Below, piece by piece: positions 41,574-51,222 of a stretch of 64,000 nt of DNA. The stretch's first letter is position 1. Each line of letters opens with the position of its first letter. The stretch lies in the NCBI RefSeq assembly GCF_900458895.1, contig NZ_LR962863.1:2046001-2110000 (forward strand). The letters are read 5' to 3'. Made by a program: the position numbers and the translations under genes. The notes under the pieces were generated by a model that saw nothing but the letters and a program-made list of their open reading frames with translations, was not told where the DNA came from and searched no databases. Origin of the DNA: Staphylococcus schleiferi (GTDB taxonomy: Bacteria; Bacillota; Bacilli; Staphylococcales; Staphylococcaceae).

Positions 41574-42692
41574 TTATTGTGGTAAATGCGTGCGCAATAA
41601 CTTGATGGCTTGTATTGTATTATGGCGTAATTGAATCCCCATTTTGAAATCCGTCAATTGCTTTGGCATTTCGATAAAGCTATTAAACATGCCCGTTACA
41701 CCTAAAGCTTCGAAACGTTCAAATTTATCTGCAGTGCCACACAATGCCACAGAAACTTTATCATGCTTTTGACATAATTCAGCGATGCGCAATGATGATG
41801 TATCGATAATTTCATCTTGTTCATCTATGCCTTCACCAAAAATGATTAAATCTGCTTGTCCAACTAATTGGTCAAGTCCTGTAATTTGATCCACAAGTTC
41901 ATGGCTTGTATTGATTTCGGCATTAAAGAGTGCCGCCATAGTAGCAGCAATCCCTCCGCCTGCACCGCCTCTTTCAATAGGACCTAACAACAATTGATGT
42001 TCGTTTTTAAATAACTCACTCAAATACCATAATAGATTATCAATTTCTACAGCTTGCGTTCTCTCTATTTGCTGTTCTGTATAAGTTTTCATAATCGCAC
42101 TTTGTTTACCATATAACTTACTTTCAAAATCGACCAGAACTTGAATACGACATTGTTGTAACCGTTGATCCAAATCACTTGTATCAATACGGCGAACATG
42201 TTTAATTTGGCGTGCGCCTTTAGTCATATCAACACGTTGGCCCTCGTCATCATAAAAACGTGCACCTAACGCTTCTAGCATACCCGCACCGCCATCATAG
42301 GAACCAATGCCACCAACTGAAATAACGATATGTTGTGCCGCTTTATCTAACGCATGTCGAATGACTTCACCCAGACCATAGCTTGTCAAATTGACGTGTG
42401 ACGCTTGACCTGTTAAAAATTGACTTGCTTCAATCACTGTTAAACCATCATCTGTTTGGCCGTATGTGACATCAACGGCTTGCATTTCAGCATTATGCAC
42501 AGAGATTCGATATTGTGTTCCAGACTTCCATAGAAATACTGCGTTCAGCAATTCTCTTCTACCATTAAATAATGGAACTTGAACGATATCTGCCGATTCT
42601 AATTGGCTCGCTACAGCTTCTTCCACATAGCGATTAGCATCATAACTCGAAATAATGCCATTATATTCATCCATCGCAACTAAAACTTTCAT
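41574..42692 (-). CDS. Glycerate kinase (type I, GarK/GlxK family)
   Basis: 372 residues. The N-terminus MKVLVAMDEYNGIISSYDANRYV varies the usual family start, and VSVGGIGSYDGGAGMLEALG, IERGGAGGGIAATM and the ADLIIFGEGIDEQ segment are characteristic. The enzyme phosphorylates glycerate with ATP to a phosphoglycerate that would enter the glycolytic genes of this window. The canonical DSFKG start is altered to DEYNG here, so activity is not certain. A promoter-like TTGTAT/TATAAT at 42927-42956 would give a leader near 230 bases. Confidence 0.85.
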   Translation of the reverse strand: MKVLVAMDEYNGIISSYDANRYVEEAVASQLESADIVQVPLFNGRRELLNAVFLWKSGTQYRISVHNAEMQAVDVTYGQTDDGLTVIEASQFLTGQASHVNLTSYGLGEVIRHALDKAAQHIVISVGGIGSYDGGAGMLEALGARFYDDEGQRVDMTKGARQIKHVRRIDTSDLDQRLQQCRIQVLVDFESKLYGKQSAIMKTYTEQQIERTQAVEIDNLLWYLSELFKNEHQLLLGPIERGGAGGGIAATMAALFNAEINTSHELVDQITGLDQLVGQADLIIFGEGIDEQDEIIDTSSLRIAELCQKHDKVSVALCGTADKFERFEALGVTGMFNSFIEMPKQLTDFKMGIQLRHNTIQAIKLLRTHLPQ

Positions 42693-42965
42693 TTTGTCAC
42701 CCTCTTATCTCTCATATCACTTAAATATAAAATCGAAACGATTCATCATTGATTATACTGTTTTTTCACTACTCAAACTGCTAGCGTACTATGATCGCTA
42801 GGCTTATGATACAATAGGCGCCTTGCTGGCATAAATGCTATAACAAGGTTTGCTTTTTGGAAAGATTAAACTTCCATTTTCTCCCTGTTTGTCCATTTTA
42901 ATAATCATGGATTGTTCAACCACTCCATATTATAGCGTTGACTTATAATTGAATACAAACGAATA
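42693..42965. other. Long leader region upstream of glycerate kinase
   Basis: On the minus strand TTGTAT, an 18-base spacer and TATAAT near 42927-42956 suggest a distant promoter. The leader contains a CTAGCG/CGCTAG hairpin (about 42781-42804) and a CCTTG/CAAGG stem enclosing GCATAAATGC (about 42830-42850). No known riboswitch is recognised. Confidence 0.35.
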
Positions 42966-43021
42966 GAACGCTTATAGACATTTTGTAGTGATTCTACAAT
43001 AACCTATAAGCGTTCCTTTTT
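42966..43021 (+). terminator. Strong hairpin downstream of brxC
   Basis: GAACGCTTATAG (42966-42977) pairs perfectly with CTATAAGCGTTC (43004-43015), with an inner ATTTTGTAG/CTACAAT stem, followed by CTTTTT on the plus strand. The nearest genes run on the minus strand, where the T-tract is poor, so it may end brxC inefficiently or stop a plus-strand transcript. Confidence 0.6.
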
Positions 43022-43030
43022 ACAAATTGA

Positions 43031-43351
43031 TTACTCTTCAGCTTGCGCAAGTGAAGATACATTAATATTATTGTGGCTATCATGCCATTTGACCTCACCA
43101 TTTACAAAATAAAATGCTTGTGGTGATTCGTGCTGAATACCTGTTTTTTCAGCAATATAATCCGATAACTCTCTTTCTTCTTGAACAACGAGATAATAAC
43201 CGTCCATATCACGTTCATATAAAAATTTATTAAACTGATCAAATGCATTTTCAGAAATCGGACATGTGTTACTATGCTTTAATATAAAAATATAGTTGTT
43301 TTGTTCAAGCACTTGCTCAAATTGGTCAATCGAAGTTAGCTTTATCGCCAT
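43031..43351 (-). CDS. brxC: BrxC/YtxJ-family monothiol bacilliredoxin
   Basis: 106 residues with a thioredoxin-like fold and one active-site cysteine, Cys30, in HSNTCPIS, as in B. subtilis YtxJ (BrxC), which removes bacillithiol from proteins. Staphylococci use bacillithiol, which supports the call. The ATG at 43351 follows AGAGGTG at a good distance; a GTG three codons earlier overlaps the ribosome site. It is monocistronic between glycerate kinase and the YkyA lipoprotein. Confidence 0.85.
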   Translation of the reverse strand: MAIKLTSIDQFEQVLEQNNYIFILKHSNTCPISENAFDQFNKFLYERDMDGYYLVVQEERELSDYIAEKTGIQHESPQAFYFVNGEVKWHDSHNNINVSSLAQAEE

Positions 43352-43557
43352 TCTCTTCACCTCTAAGTATATTTTCTGTTTGTCTTTTATCTATCATTTA
43401 ATTCAACTTTTCTCAATGTGTACCATTATACACACATAATCTATCCTTGTTAACCTTTAATTTTGATTGAAACTGGAAATCTACACGTATGAAATCCGTT
43501 CTTTCCTTCCTTATGAAGCAAATGATTCCCCATTAATCCTTAGTCTTATGAGTGATA

Positions 43558-44454
43558 TTATTTAGACTCTAACTTTCTTTTTTCCTTTTCAAAAGGTTGA
43601 TCGAAACGTTCTAAATCGTCTCCTTTTGTTACTAATTGATTCACATCAAATTTTGATAATTTTTCACTATATTGAATCGTTTTCGCTCTTTCTTGATAAT
43701 AACGTTCTAATTTGTAATACATTTCAATCGCATTTTGACGCGCGTTATTTGTGGCACTGTCTTTTAATTGCGTTTTGTTTAATTCTTTTATTTGTCCTTG
43801 AATGAGCGGTAACATTTCTTTATGGATGGCATCTAATTGCGCCTTTTCACTTTTAGCATTCATTGACTTTTCTGCTATTTCTTTAATCGCTTGGTTGTTA
43901 CTAATGAGTTTATTTTCAAGCATTTCACTTTCTCTTGAACCTTGCTCTGTTTGTTTCGCCAAGTTCATTTGCGACTCGACACGACTACGGTGTTTTTCAA
44001 ATGCTTGTGTAGAATCGAGAATTTTTTCATTAGATTGAATAGATTTTTGACAAAGTGCTATAAATAAATCTAATTGTTTGATTTCATGTTCTTTTTGATC
44101 AATTCCTTTTAAATATGTTGATTTTAATGCTTTCAATGAATCATCTCGTGCCGGTAGTTGATTGGCTGCCTCTCGATAATCTTTAAATTTTGGCTTTAAC
44201 TTTTGATCAATTGCTTTTTTTATGTCATTAAAAGCTTGTTTATTTTTATCTGTCGTATCAGTTTGACTTAAATAATGAATTTGATTTAAGTCCATTTGAT
44301 TGAGTGTTTTGCTTAATACGCGTTCTTTTTCATTGACTATTTTCATGCGTTGATCAAACGCTTTTAATTGGTCTTCAGACGAATGCATACATGCCGGAAG
44401 TAACGTGAGCGCTAAAAAGCTTAAAATTATAATTTTAATCCATTTTTTCATCAT
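43558..44454 (-). CDS. YkyA-family lipoprotein
   Basis: 298 residues. The signal peptide (KKWIKIIILSFLALTLLPAC) has a lipobox ending at Cys22, so Lgt and Lsp should anchor it outside the membrane. The mature part is largely helical, charged and coiled-coil-like (NEKERVLSKTLNQMD, SEMLENKLISNNQAIKEIAEK), matching the putative cell-wall-binding YkyA family. Two adjacent ATGs (44454, 44451) follow AAGGGGTG. Function unknown; Lys/Gln-rich coiled coils could contact wall polymer. Confidence 0.85.
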   Translation of the reverse strand: MMKKWIKIIILSFLALTLLPACMHSSEDQLKAFDQRMKIVNEKERVLSKTLNQMDLNQIHYLSQTDTTDKNKQAFNDIKKAIDQKLKPKFKDYREAANQLPARDDSLKALKSTYLKGIDQKEHEIKQLDLFIALCQKSIQSNEKILDSTQAFEKHRSRVESQMNLAKQTEQGSRESEMLENKLISNNQAIKEIAEKSMNAKSEKAQLDAIHKEMLPLIQGQIKELNKTQLKDSATNNARQNAIEMYYKLERYYQERAKTIQYSEKLSKFDVNQLVTKGDDLERFDQPFEKEKRKLESK

Positions 44455-44569
44455 TGCACCCCTTATTAATTCGTATTATACAGAAACATATTTAACTTGA
44501 AAATAATATATGTTATAGTTATGCAGAATTAAGCAAAATGCCTTATTTTAGCCATAAGGAGGCTTTCAC

Positions 44570-45088
44570 ATGTATCGTCATGTTCAACCTTTTATTACTG
44601 CGCAACACCAAGATTTTTATGCGCAACAATATCAAAAATATCGAGACATTCTCTTTAACTTATTGAAGTCTCCAGTGAAAAGTACACAGCATATCGGAGG
44701 GACCTTTCATTTTAACTATCCTACTGAGCCCATCCTAGACATTTTAGTCGGTGTGGACAACCTTCATGACATTACTTCATTAGATGAAAAAAGATTAAAT
44801 TATGCTGGATTTTATCGTTTGCATCATCCTTATGAAAAAAAGGTCATGATGGCAAAGTTTAATAACTTAATTGATTTAAAACAGGAAGTCCGACTGCATA
44901 TTCTCCAACGTCACACCCCTATTTTCGAACAGTATGCGCAATATCACGATTTGTTAACATCCCATCCAAAAGCCATTGACTATTTTTCAACACAAAAACA
45001 GCAATTGACAGGTACAACGTTAGCTATTCGAGATTATGAAGCACAAAAAGCACAATGGTTTAAAAATCTGCGCCAATATTCATCTTAG
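44570..45088 (+). CDS. GrpB/UPF0157-like protein
   Basis: 172 residues resembling the GrpB family of nucleotidyltransferase-fold proteins (IGGTFHFNYPTEPILDILVGVDN corresponds to the usual VGSTAVPGLxxKPIIDI segment, split here by length). The family's normal GST motif reads GGT and the downstream Asp pair is DILVGVD, so enzymatic activity is unclear. TAAGGAGG precedes the ATG. It is divergent from the YkyA gene and 153 bases before murB. Confidence 0.7.
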   Translation: MYRHVQPFITAQHQDFYAQQYQKYRDILFNLLKSPVKSTQHIGGTFHFNYPTEPILDILVGVDNLHDITSLDEKRLNYAGFYRLHHPYEKKVMMAKFNNLIDLKQEVRLHILQRHTPIFEQYAQYHDLLTSHPKAIDYFSTQKQQLTGTTLAIRDYEAQKAQWFKNLRQYSS

Positions 45089-45241
45089 AATTTCGATTAA
45101 AACATGACGCTTTATCATAAAACAGTTAAAATAGAATTAAATAAATTTCTGCCGACATTTCTAAAATAAAATATTAAACAGAACTTTAGTGCAGAAATAA
45201 TTATATTATCAATGAATACAGACAAAGAAAGGATGTTAATT

Positions 45242-46165
45242 TTGAATCATTCTAGCATCTTACAAGGATTAAAAGCGCTCGTCCCAGAACGCATCATTAA
45301 AGTAGATGAGCCTCTTAAACGTTATACTTATACAAAAACTGGAGGTAAAGCAGACTTTTATATCTCGCCTGATTCATATAAAGATGTACAAAAAGTCGTA
45401 AAATACGCTTACGATAACCAAATTCCAGTAACTTATTTAGGTAATGGCTCTAACATTATTATTCGCGATGGTGGGATTAGAGGCATTGTTTTAAGTTTGT
45501 TAGATTTAAATCATATTGAAGCTTCTGATGCGACAATCATTGCGGGTAGTGGTGCAGCAATTATTGACGTCTCAAGAAAAGCACGTGATTTGTCACTGAC
45601 AGGGCTTGAATTTGCTTGCGGTATTCCAGGTTCAGTTGGGGGCGCTGTTTATATGAACGCTGGCGCATATGGTGGCGAGATTAAAGATGTCATTGATTAT
45701 GCACGTGTGATTAACGAACGAGGGGAATTGCTCCAACTCACACATAATGAATTAGAACTCGATTATCGAAATAGTATTATCCAACAGCAACATTATGTTG
45801 TCCTTGAAGCTGCCTTTACCCTAACACCTGGTCAGCTCGAAAGTATTCAAGAAAAGATGGATGATTTAACAGCGCGCCGAGAGTCAAAACAACCGCTTGA
45901 ATATCCATCATGTGGGAGTGTCTTCCGTCGCCCACCTGGCTATTTTGCTGGGAAACTCATACAAGACTCAAATTTGCAAGGGCATCGTATTGGCGGCGTA
46001 GAAGTATCGACGAAGCACGCAGGATTTATGGTAAATGTTGATAACGGGACAGCAACAGATTATGAAAGTCTCATCCACCATGTTCAATCTGTTGTAAAAG
46101 AGAAATTTGATGTCGCATTAGAACGTGAAGTTCGCATTATTGGAGAAAAGTTAGAAGATCAATAG
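45242..46165 (+). CDS. murB: UDP-N-acetylenolpyruvoylglucosamine reductase
   Basis: MurB uses FAD and NADPH to make UDP-N-acetylmuramate in the cytosol. I chose the TTG at 45242: GAAAGG lies nine bases upstream, and the resulting 307 residues match S. aureus MurB in length and in the 24-residue N-terminus before KVDEP. FAD motifs [13 protein letters not shown] and [25 protein letters not shown] (split) are present, and the catalytic Ser lies in [10 protein letters not shown]. An upstream ATG at 45212 is in frame but unsupported. Confidence 0.95.
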   Translation: MNHSSILQGLKALVPERIIKVDEPLKRYTYTKTGGKADFYISPDSYKDVQKVVKYAYDNQIPVTYLGNGSNIIIRDGGIRGIVLSLLDLNHIEASDATIIAGSGAAIIDVSRKARDLSLTGLEFACGIPGSVGGAVYMNAGAYGGEIKDVIDYARVINERGELLQLTHNELELDYRNSIIQQQHYVVLEAAFTLTPGQLESIQEKMDDLTARRESKQPLEYPSCGSVFRRPPGYFAGKLIQDSNLQGHRIGGVEVSTKHAGFMVNVDNGTATDYESLIHHVQSVVKEKFDVALEREVRIIGEKLEDQ

Positions 46166-46189
46166 TAACTGATGTGAGGAGCGAATAGC

Positions 46190-46504
46190 ATGCCTAAAGT
46201 GTATGGTGCCACTGTAGATAAAGAAACACGATGTATTCATTATCATACGCCTTATGATATTATTGCAATAAAGTTTAAATGCTGTGAAAAATATTACCCT
46301 TGCTTTAAGTGCCATAATGAATCTGAGAAGCATCGCCCAAAACGCTGGCACTCAGATGAATTCCAAGTAAATGCCATTATGTGTGGCGTTTGCGGCCATG
46401 AAATGTCAATTGAAACTTATATGATGTCGGAAGCTTGTCCAGAATGTGATGCCCATTTTAACAATCGATGTAAATTCCATTATCATCACTATTTCGAGAT
46501 TTAA
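46190..46504 (+). CDS. CHY-type zinc-finger protein
   Basis: 104 residues, cytoplasmic, with the CHY pattern CIHYHTPYDIIAIKFKCC, CFKCHNE, CGVCGHEM and CPECDAHFNNRCKFHYHHYF; ten or so Cys and His residues likely bind three zinc ions. Bacterial members have unknown function, with redox or zinc roles suggested. TGAGGAG precedes the ATG, 24 bases after murB, so it is probably co-transcribed with murB. Confidence 0.9.
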   Translation: MPKVYGATVDKETRCIHYHTPYDIIAIKFKCCEKYYPCFKCHNESEKHRPKRWHSDEFQVNAIMCGVCGHEMSIETYMMSEACPECDAHFNNRCKFHYHHYFEI

Positions 46505-46628
46505 TATGGCTTTCATTTGAGCTAAAATCAGAAATTCTTTTATTTTGTTTATCATAACTTCACATTAGTGAAATGACTGAAAAGGAATGACTGGGGTGAA
46601 TCATGCCTCCCCTAGCATGAACAGCTAA

Positions 46629-46672
46629 AGTGGGACAAAAATCTACACGATTTTTGCCCCGCTCTTTTTATT
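46629..46672 (+). terminator. Terminator after the murB-CHY pair
   Basis: AGTGGGACAAAAAT pairs with ATTTTTGCCCCGCT, followed by CTTTTTATTG. It is of the same GTGGGAC repeat type as the trxB terminator. Confidence 0.8.
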
Positions 46673-46889
46673 GTCTTATCAAAATAAGATTGGATATCCC
46701 GTCCCAACCTCATCTTTAAATATTAATTATAGAATGAAGTGATGTTGAGCATTGTGGAATATATCCAATGCTCAAAGCGTGCTTTCAAAGTTAGATGATA
46801 TGAGCTGCAAAAATTCTCTTTTTTGTTTGACCGTATTCTTGACTTAGATTCACCTCTACATTTTGCGCTTCAGTTCTATTTGAAAGAGC
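46673..46889. other. Gap between murB-CHY and nrdF; no sst operon
   Basis: In S. aureus the iron-siderophore sstABCD operon lies at this place, from memory. Here only short AT-rich DNA and a second GTTGGGACG-type repeat (about 46700) are present. Confidence 0.45.
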
Positions 46890-46923
46890 TACAAAAACAA
46901 CCTCACCAGTTGGAGGTGAGGTT
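46890..46923 (-). terminator. Terminator of nrdIEF
   Basis: On the minus strand AACCTCACC pairs with GGTGAGGTT, followed by GTTTTTGT. Confidence 0.85.
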
Positions 46924-47007
46924 GCTCGATCAAATTGTATAGACTTCCTCAAGACATCCCGGCGTCTAACATGTCATCACGCCTAGAAAAAGAGGAGTTC
47001 ATATCTT

Positions 47008-47988
47008 TTATGCTTTATCGTTGTCATCAAAAATAAAGTCTTCGTCTTGTAAGCCTTCAACGTTAAGCGCTAATACGTAACCGTCTCCTTTTACTGAAAA
47101 GAAGTCATGGTTTTTAGTTGTACGGTCTAAAGCATTTTCAATAATTGGGCTGAACTCTTTTTCTTCAAAGTACGGTTCAAAACCTAAGTTAGAAAGTGCT
47201 TTGTTACCGTTATATTGTACATAATTAAGCACGTCATCAGCTAAACCAAGAGGCTCATACAATTTACGTGTGTAAGATTCTTCGTTTGCATATAAATCTT
47301 CTAATAATTTATACATTTCACGATCCGCTTTTTGTTTTTCACTTTCGGATAACTCACTACGTAAACTTTGTGCATCCAGTCCAGTAAATAGACCATGAAT
47401 GGATTCATCCAATAAAATTTTACGAATAATTTCTCCAGATGTCGTCATACGACCTTGTCCTGCTAAATAAAGTGGATAATAGAAACCAGAGAAGAATAAA
47501 AATGTTTCTAAAAACACACTTGCAACACGCGCCATATATTGATCATATATCGTTGTTTCTTTCGCCCATAATTTATGATACGTTCCGACAATTTTCTCAG
47601 ATTTGTATTTCAAATGTGGCTCTTCAATTACCCATTTGTCCAATAACTCATCTGTTTCACTTGAAGGAAGCAATGTTGTGAAAATATGTGAATAACTTTT
47701 CGCATGAATCTGTTCCATCATCCCCATAAAAGCATAGACCGCTTTTTTACGTAAGTCACTTGTATGCATCATGATTAAAGGCATACCATCATCAGCTTGA
47801 TGTGTGTCTAATCCTGTTAACCCGGCTAATGCTTTTTTAAAGGCATCTTGTTCTTGTTCAGTTAAAGTTTTCCAACTCGCAATATCTTTTGAAACTTTAA
47901 ATTCTGTTTCAACCCACATTTGAGCAATGTTTTGACGCCAAAACATATTCGTCATATCTTCTTGAGTATTCCAATTTACAGCTATCAT
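47008..47988 (-). CDS. nrdF: Class Ib ribonucleotide reductase, beta subunit
   Basis: NrdF carries the dimanganese/diiron-tyrosyl radical for class Ib reduction of ribonucleotides. It has 326 residues. The metal ligands are recognisable in LTGLDTHQADDGMP, MMEQIHAKSYSHIF and LLDESIHGLFTG. It is last in nrdI-nrdE-nrdF, 145 bases after nrdE. NrdI supplies the oxidant for manganese cofactor assembly. Confidence 0.97.
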   Translation of the reverse strand: MIAVNWNTQEDMTNMFWRQNIAQMWVETEFKVSKDIASWKTLTEQEQDAFKKALAGLTGLDTHQADDGMPLIMMHTSDLRKKAVYAFMGMMEQIHAKSYSHIFTTLLPSSETDELLDKWVIEEPHLKYKSEKIVGTYHKLWAKETTIYDQYMARVASVFLETFLFFSGFYYPLYLAGQGRMTTSGEIIRKILLDESIHGLFTGLDAQSLRSELSESEKQKADREMYKLLEDLYANEESYTRKLYEPLGLADDVLNYVQYNGNKALSNLGFEPYFEEKEFSPIIENALDRTTKNHDFFSVKGDGYVLALNVEGLQDEDFIFDDNDKA

Positions 47989-48133
47989 TAATTTCCATTT
48001 CTCCTTATCTTTTTTATTAGTATCACGATCTATGCATCACGCATGTATGGGGCTAAAATCAATGATTTCGTTGCCCCAAGCATGATAATAGAGATGCACT
48101 TATGCTTAATATGAATTCGGCATCAATTTATGC

Positions 48134-50239
48134 CTAAATTGAGCAACTTGTACATTCTTCGACGCTAAGTAATTTATTTCTTGTGTAATATAAAGATTTA
48201 AGCCCTTTATAATGTGCATAAACATAAAGTCGAGATAATTCACGTGTTGAGATTTCTGAGTTTACATAGAGAATTGTAGAAATACCTTGATCAATGTGTG
48301 TTTGAATCGTTGCAATTAAGTCGATTAATTTCATTTGATCTGTGTTAAATGCTGATTTGTAATACCACATCGTTTGCGGTGATAAAAATGGCATTGGATA
48401 AAATGTTTCAGAATTTCCGTATGTGCGTCGTTCAATTTGATCCACGATTGGCATAACGGAACTTGTCGCATTTTGTACATATGAGATGCTTTGAGTTGGT
48501 GCAATCGCTAAGCGGTATGCATGGTAAAGACCGTATTTTTCAACTTCAGCTTGTAATGCTTTCCAGTCTTCTCGTGTTGGTATATCGTGATTTTCAAATA
48601 ATGCTTTGACTTTGTCATATTGTGGCAAAAAGTCTTCAGATGTATAACGCTCAAAATAGCGACCATTCGCATAATCCGTTTGTTCAAAGCCAACAAAAGT
48701 TTCGCCACGTTCTTTTGCGATTTCCATAGAACGTTCAATTGAGTAATAGTTCATCATCATGAAGAAAACATTGGCAAAGTCTCTAGCTTCTTCTGATTCA
48801 TAGCTTATTTTATTTTTCGCAAGATAGCCGTGTAAGTTCATCACACCTAAACCAACTGAATGAAGTTCGCTGTTTGCTTTTCTTACACCAGGTGCGTTTT
48901 GAATATTAGCTTCATCACTTACAACAGTCAGTGCATCCATACCTGTATGCACAGAATCTCTGAATTTGTCTGATTCCATTACATTGACAATGTTTAATGA
49001 ACCTAAGTTACATGAAATATCTCGTTTAATTTCATCTTCAATACCATAATCATTAATGACAGATGTTTCTTGTAATTGGAAAATCTCCGTACATAAGTTA
49101 CTCATTTTGATTTGGCCGATATTAGAGTTCGCATGCACACGATTGGCGTTGTCTTTAAACATTAAATAAGGATAGCCTGATTGCAATTGTGTTTGCGCGA
49201 TCATATTTAACATTTCACGTGCGTCTTTGCTTTTCTTCATAATATTTGGATTTTCAACAAGTTGGTCGTAATATTCATCAATATTAATGTCATCAAGTGT
49301 GACACCGTATTCTTTTTCAACCGTATGTGGTGCAAACATAAAGAAGTCTTTACCTTCTTTTGCTAGTTCGAAAAACTTAGATGGCACAATTAGACCTGTA
49401 GAAATCGTAGACAAACGTAAATCTTCATCGGCATTTACTTTTTTAGTGTCTAAAAACTCTTCCACGTCATAATGGAAAATATTAAGGTATACTGCACCTG
49501 CCCCTGGACGTTGACCTAACTGATCGGCATAACTAAAGCCACCTTCTAAAGCTTTAGCAACAGGGAGCACACCTTTTGCTACACCTTTGATGCCTTTGAT
49601 TGCTTCGCCTCTGGCACGTAGTTTGGATAGATTAATAGCGACACCGCCACCAATCTTACTCAGTTGTTTTGCAGTTGAATCTATGTAGTTAATGGAATTT
49701 AAGCTGTCGTCCACTTCTAATAAGAAACATGATACAAGTTCCCCACGGCGCGCACGTCCTGCATTTAAAAATGTAGGCGTCGCTGGTTGGTAACGTTGAT
49801 CAATCATCGCTTGAATAAATTGTTTTGCTAAAGCGACATTACCTTTTGCAAGGTATAGTGACACAATCACGACATGCTGATGATAATCTTCAAGGTATTT
49901 TGATTTATCATTGGTTTTAAGTGCATAGTCTTTAAAAAACTTACTTGCTGACATATAGCTCGCAAATGCAAATGGAATTGAAGATGCAAATGCAATGACT
50001 TCAGCAAGTTGCGCTTCACTGTATTCGTTAAATACGTTGTAGTAAAAATTATTATCAACTAAAAAGTGAAGGCGCTCCAATTCACTATCAAAATGAACGG
50101 TTTTATCTTTAATTTCTTCAAGATACACCGCTAACGCTTCTTGGTCTTTTTCTATTTGAAAAAAGCCGTTTTCATTTCTCTTTGTGACTTGATTGTTTAA
50201 TTCAATGTGATTGTACTGCTTTTGTTCCATAGTTTTCAT
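48134..50239 (-). CDS. nrdE: Class Ib ribonucleotide reductase, alpha subunit
   Basis: NrdE holds the substrate and catalytic cysteines. It has 701 residues from the ATG at 50239 (AAGGTGG upstream), the S. aureus length; the in-frame start at 50299 lies inside nrdI. The active-site Cys is in [15 protein letters not shown], the second in [15 protein letters not shown], and the redox-shuttle pair in the C-terminal CTSCSI. It overlaps the nrdI 3' end by 38 bases, implying coupling. Confidence 0.98.
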   Translation of the reverse strand: MKTMEQKQYNHIELNNQVTKRNENGFFQIEKDQEALAVYLEEIKDKTVHFDSELERLHFLVDNNFYYNVFNEYSEAQLAEVIAFASSIPFAFASYMSASKFFKDYALKTNDKSKYLEDYHQHVVIVSLYLAKGNVALAKQFIQAMIDQRYQPATPTFLNAGRARRGELVSCFLLEVDDSLNSINYIDSTAKQLSKIGGGVAINLSKLRARGEAIKGIKGVAKGVLPVAKALEGGFSYADQLGQRPGAGAVYLNIFHYDVEEFLDTKKVNADEDLRLSTISTGLIVPSKFFELAKEGKDFFMFAPHTVEKEYGVTLDDINIDEYYDQLVENPNIMKKSKDAREMLNMIAQTQLQSGYPYLMFKDNANRVHANSNIGQIKMSNLCTEIFQLQETSVINDYGIEDEIKRDISCNLGSLNIVNVMESDKFRDSVHTGMDALTVVSDEANIQNAPGVRKANSELHSVGLGVMNLHGYLAKNKISYESEEARDFANVFFMMMNYYSIERSMEIAKERGETFVGFEQTDYANGRYFERYTSEDFLPQYDKVKALFENHDIPTREDWKALQAEVEKYGLYHAYRLAIAPTQSISYVQNATSSVMPIVDQIERRTYGNSETFYPMPFLSPQTMWYYKSAFNTDQMKLIDLIATIQTHIDQGISTILYVNSEISTRELSRLYVYAHYKGLKSLYYTRNKLLSVEECTSCSI

Positions 50240-50600
50240 AAAAATTGACCACCTTCTCTTTAAATTCTGTTGTGTCTTGGGCATTCCCATGTAATTCAAA
50301 CTTCAATAATAAAGGGACATTGTACTCATCAGAAATTGTTACGCCAGCCTTTGCGAAGTTTTGTCCCCAGTTGCGATTTCCACTTGCTGCAACGCCCTTT
50401 AAATATTCATGGTTTTTCCCTAAAAATTGTTGTACTGGTTGAGGCACCTCTCCAAAACCAATTGTACTTGTCACAATAATAAAGGGTTCTGTTATCTCTT
50501 TGGATGCATTCGTTTCATTAATCTCAAGTGTGTTATCAAGTTCTGCACGCTTAACAAAGCGTCTTACATTGCCGGTAAAAGAATAAAAAACGACTTTCAT
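50202..50600 (-). CDS. nrdI: NrdI flavodoxin-like protein
   Basis: 132 residues. The FMN-binding loop SFTGNVRRF (7-15), STIGFGEVP and [11 protein letters not shown] match NrdI, which makes the oxidant that activates Mn-NrdF. It is the first gene of the operon. Its transcript start lies about 300 bases upstream, after two NrdR boxes. Confidence 0.97.
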   Translation of the reverse strand: MKVVFYSFTGNVRRFVKRAELDNTLEINETNASKEITEPFIIVTSTIGFGEVPQPVQQFLGKNHEYLKGVAASGNRNWGQNFAKAGVTISDEYNVPLLLKFELHGNAQDTTEFKEKVVNFYENYGTKAVQSH

Positions 50601-50882
50601 ATTGAATAACCGCCTTTCATATTAAATGAACGCTTTTTATATAATTGCTTTTGTTTTCTCTCAATCACAATATAATTCTCATTAAATTAAATGCGAACAT
50701 ATATTTGTTGTCATATGCGCTTTAAAATGATGCGCGCATTTCGCAAATTGTTATATTCATCATGCAATCGTTCATCAAAAAATTAATAACACTACATGTA
50801 GAGAAGAAAAGAAATAGAATGTGCAAAAACGTGTAATCCTCTATCAATTCCATCTGTTTTTATCCTATTTCTCATCTTTCAA

Positions 50883-50939
50883 ACACAATATATAGTGTTT
50901 GTTTTTATTTGTCGGTACTATATTATGTGTTTCATTATA
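50883..50939 (-). promoter_or_regulatory. Tandem NrdR boxes at the nrdIEF promoter
   Basis: Two 16-base NrdR-type boxes are present: 50883-50898 (ACACAATATATAGTGT) and 50915-50930 (GTACTATATTATGTGT). They start 32 bases apart, the three-helical-turn spacing known for NrdR. A TATAAT on the minus strand (50934-50939) lies immediately upstream, so the boxes cover the start site. NrdR would repress when dATP/ATP are high. Confidence 0.85.
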
Positions 50940-51105
50940 CATAAGTCCTTTCTGTTTTTAAAGAGATAAATATGAACTTTTGTCACCGATTGTCATCAAA
51001 AGCGATAGTATCAATAGGTTTAGGAAACAGAAAAATTTTTTCTGTAAGAAAACATTTTTAACGCTTGACTTTTGATGATAAAAGGATTACTAGGCGACGC
51101 AAATA

Positions 51106-51117
51106 GAACATATGTTC
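51106..51117 (+). promoter_or_regulatory. LexA-box-like palindrome upstream of the EamA-queF pair
   Basis: GAACATATGTTC is a perfect 12-base palindrome matching the core of the Gram-positive SOS box CGAAC-N4-GTTCG, though the outer C/G pair is missing. It lies 37 bases before a TATAAT (51154-51159) and 106 bases before the EamA start. Regulation by LexA is only a hypothesis. Confidence 0.4.
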
Positions 51118-51222
51118 CCCTTTATTGTACACTTCCTTCACAAAATTTCAAGATATAATGCACGGTAACGCTTTTTATGCTACGATGTATAAGTCAAATT
51201 TTTATAATTAAGAGGCGATTTA

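Noticed and set aside
51027..51045. ACAGAAAAATTTTTTCTGT near-palindrome upstream of the EamA gene
   Set aside because: Mostly A/T runs, so expected by chance; no T-tract or known operator match.
51160..51222. preQ1 riboswitch before the EamA-queF pair
   Set aside because: The short leader lacks the preQ1-I hairpin and A-rich tail pattern.
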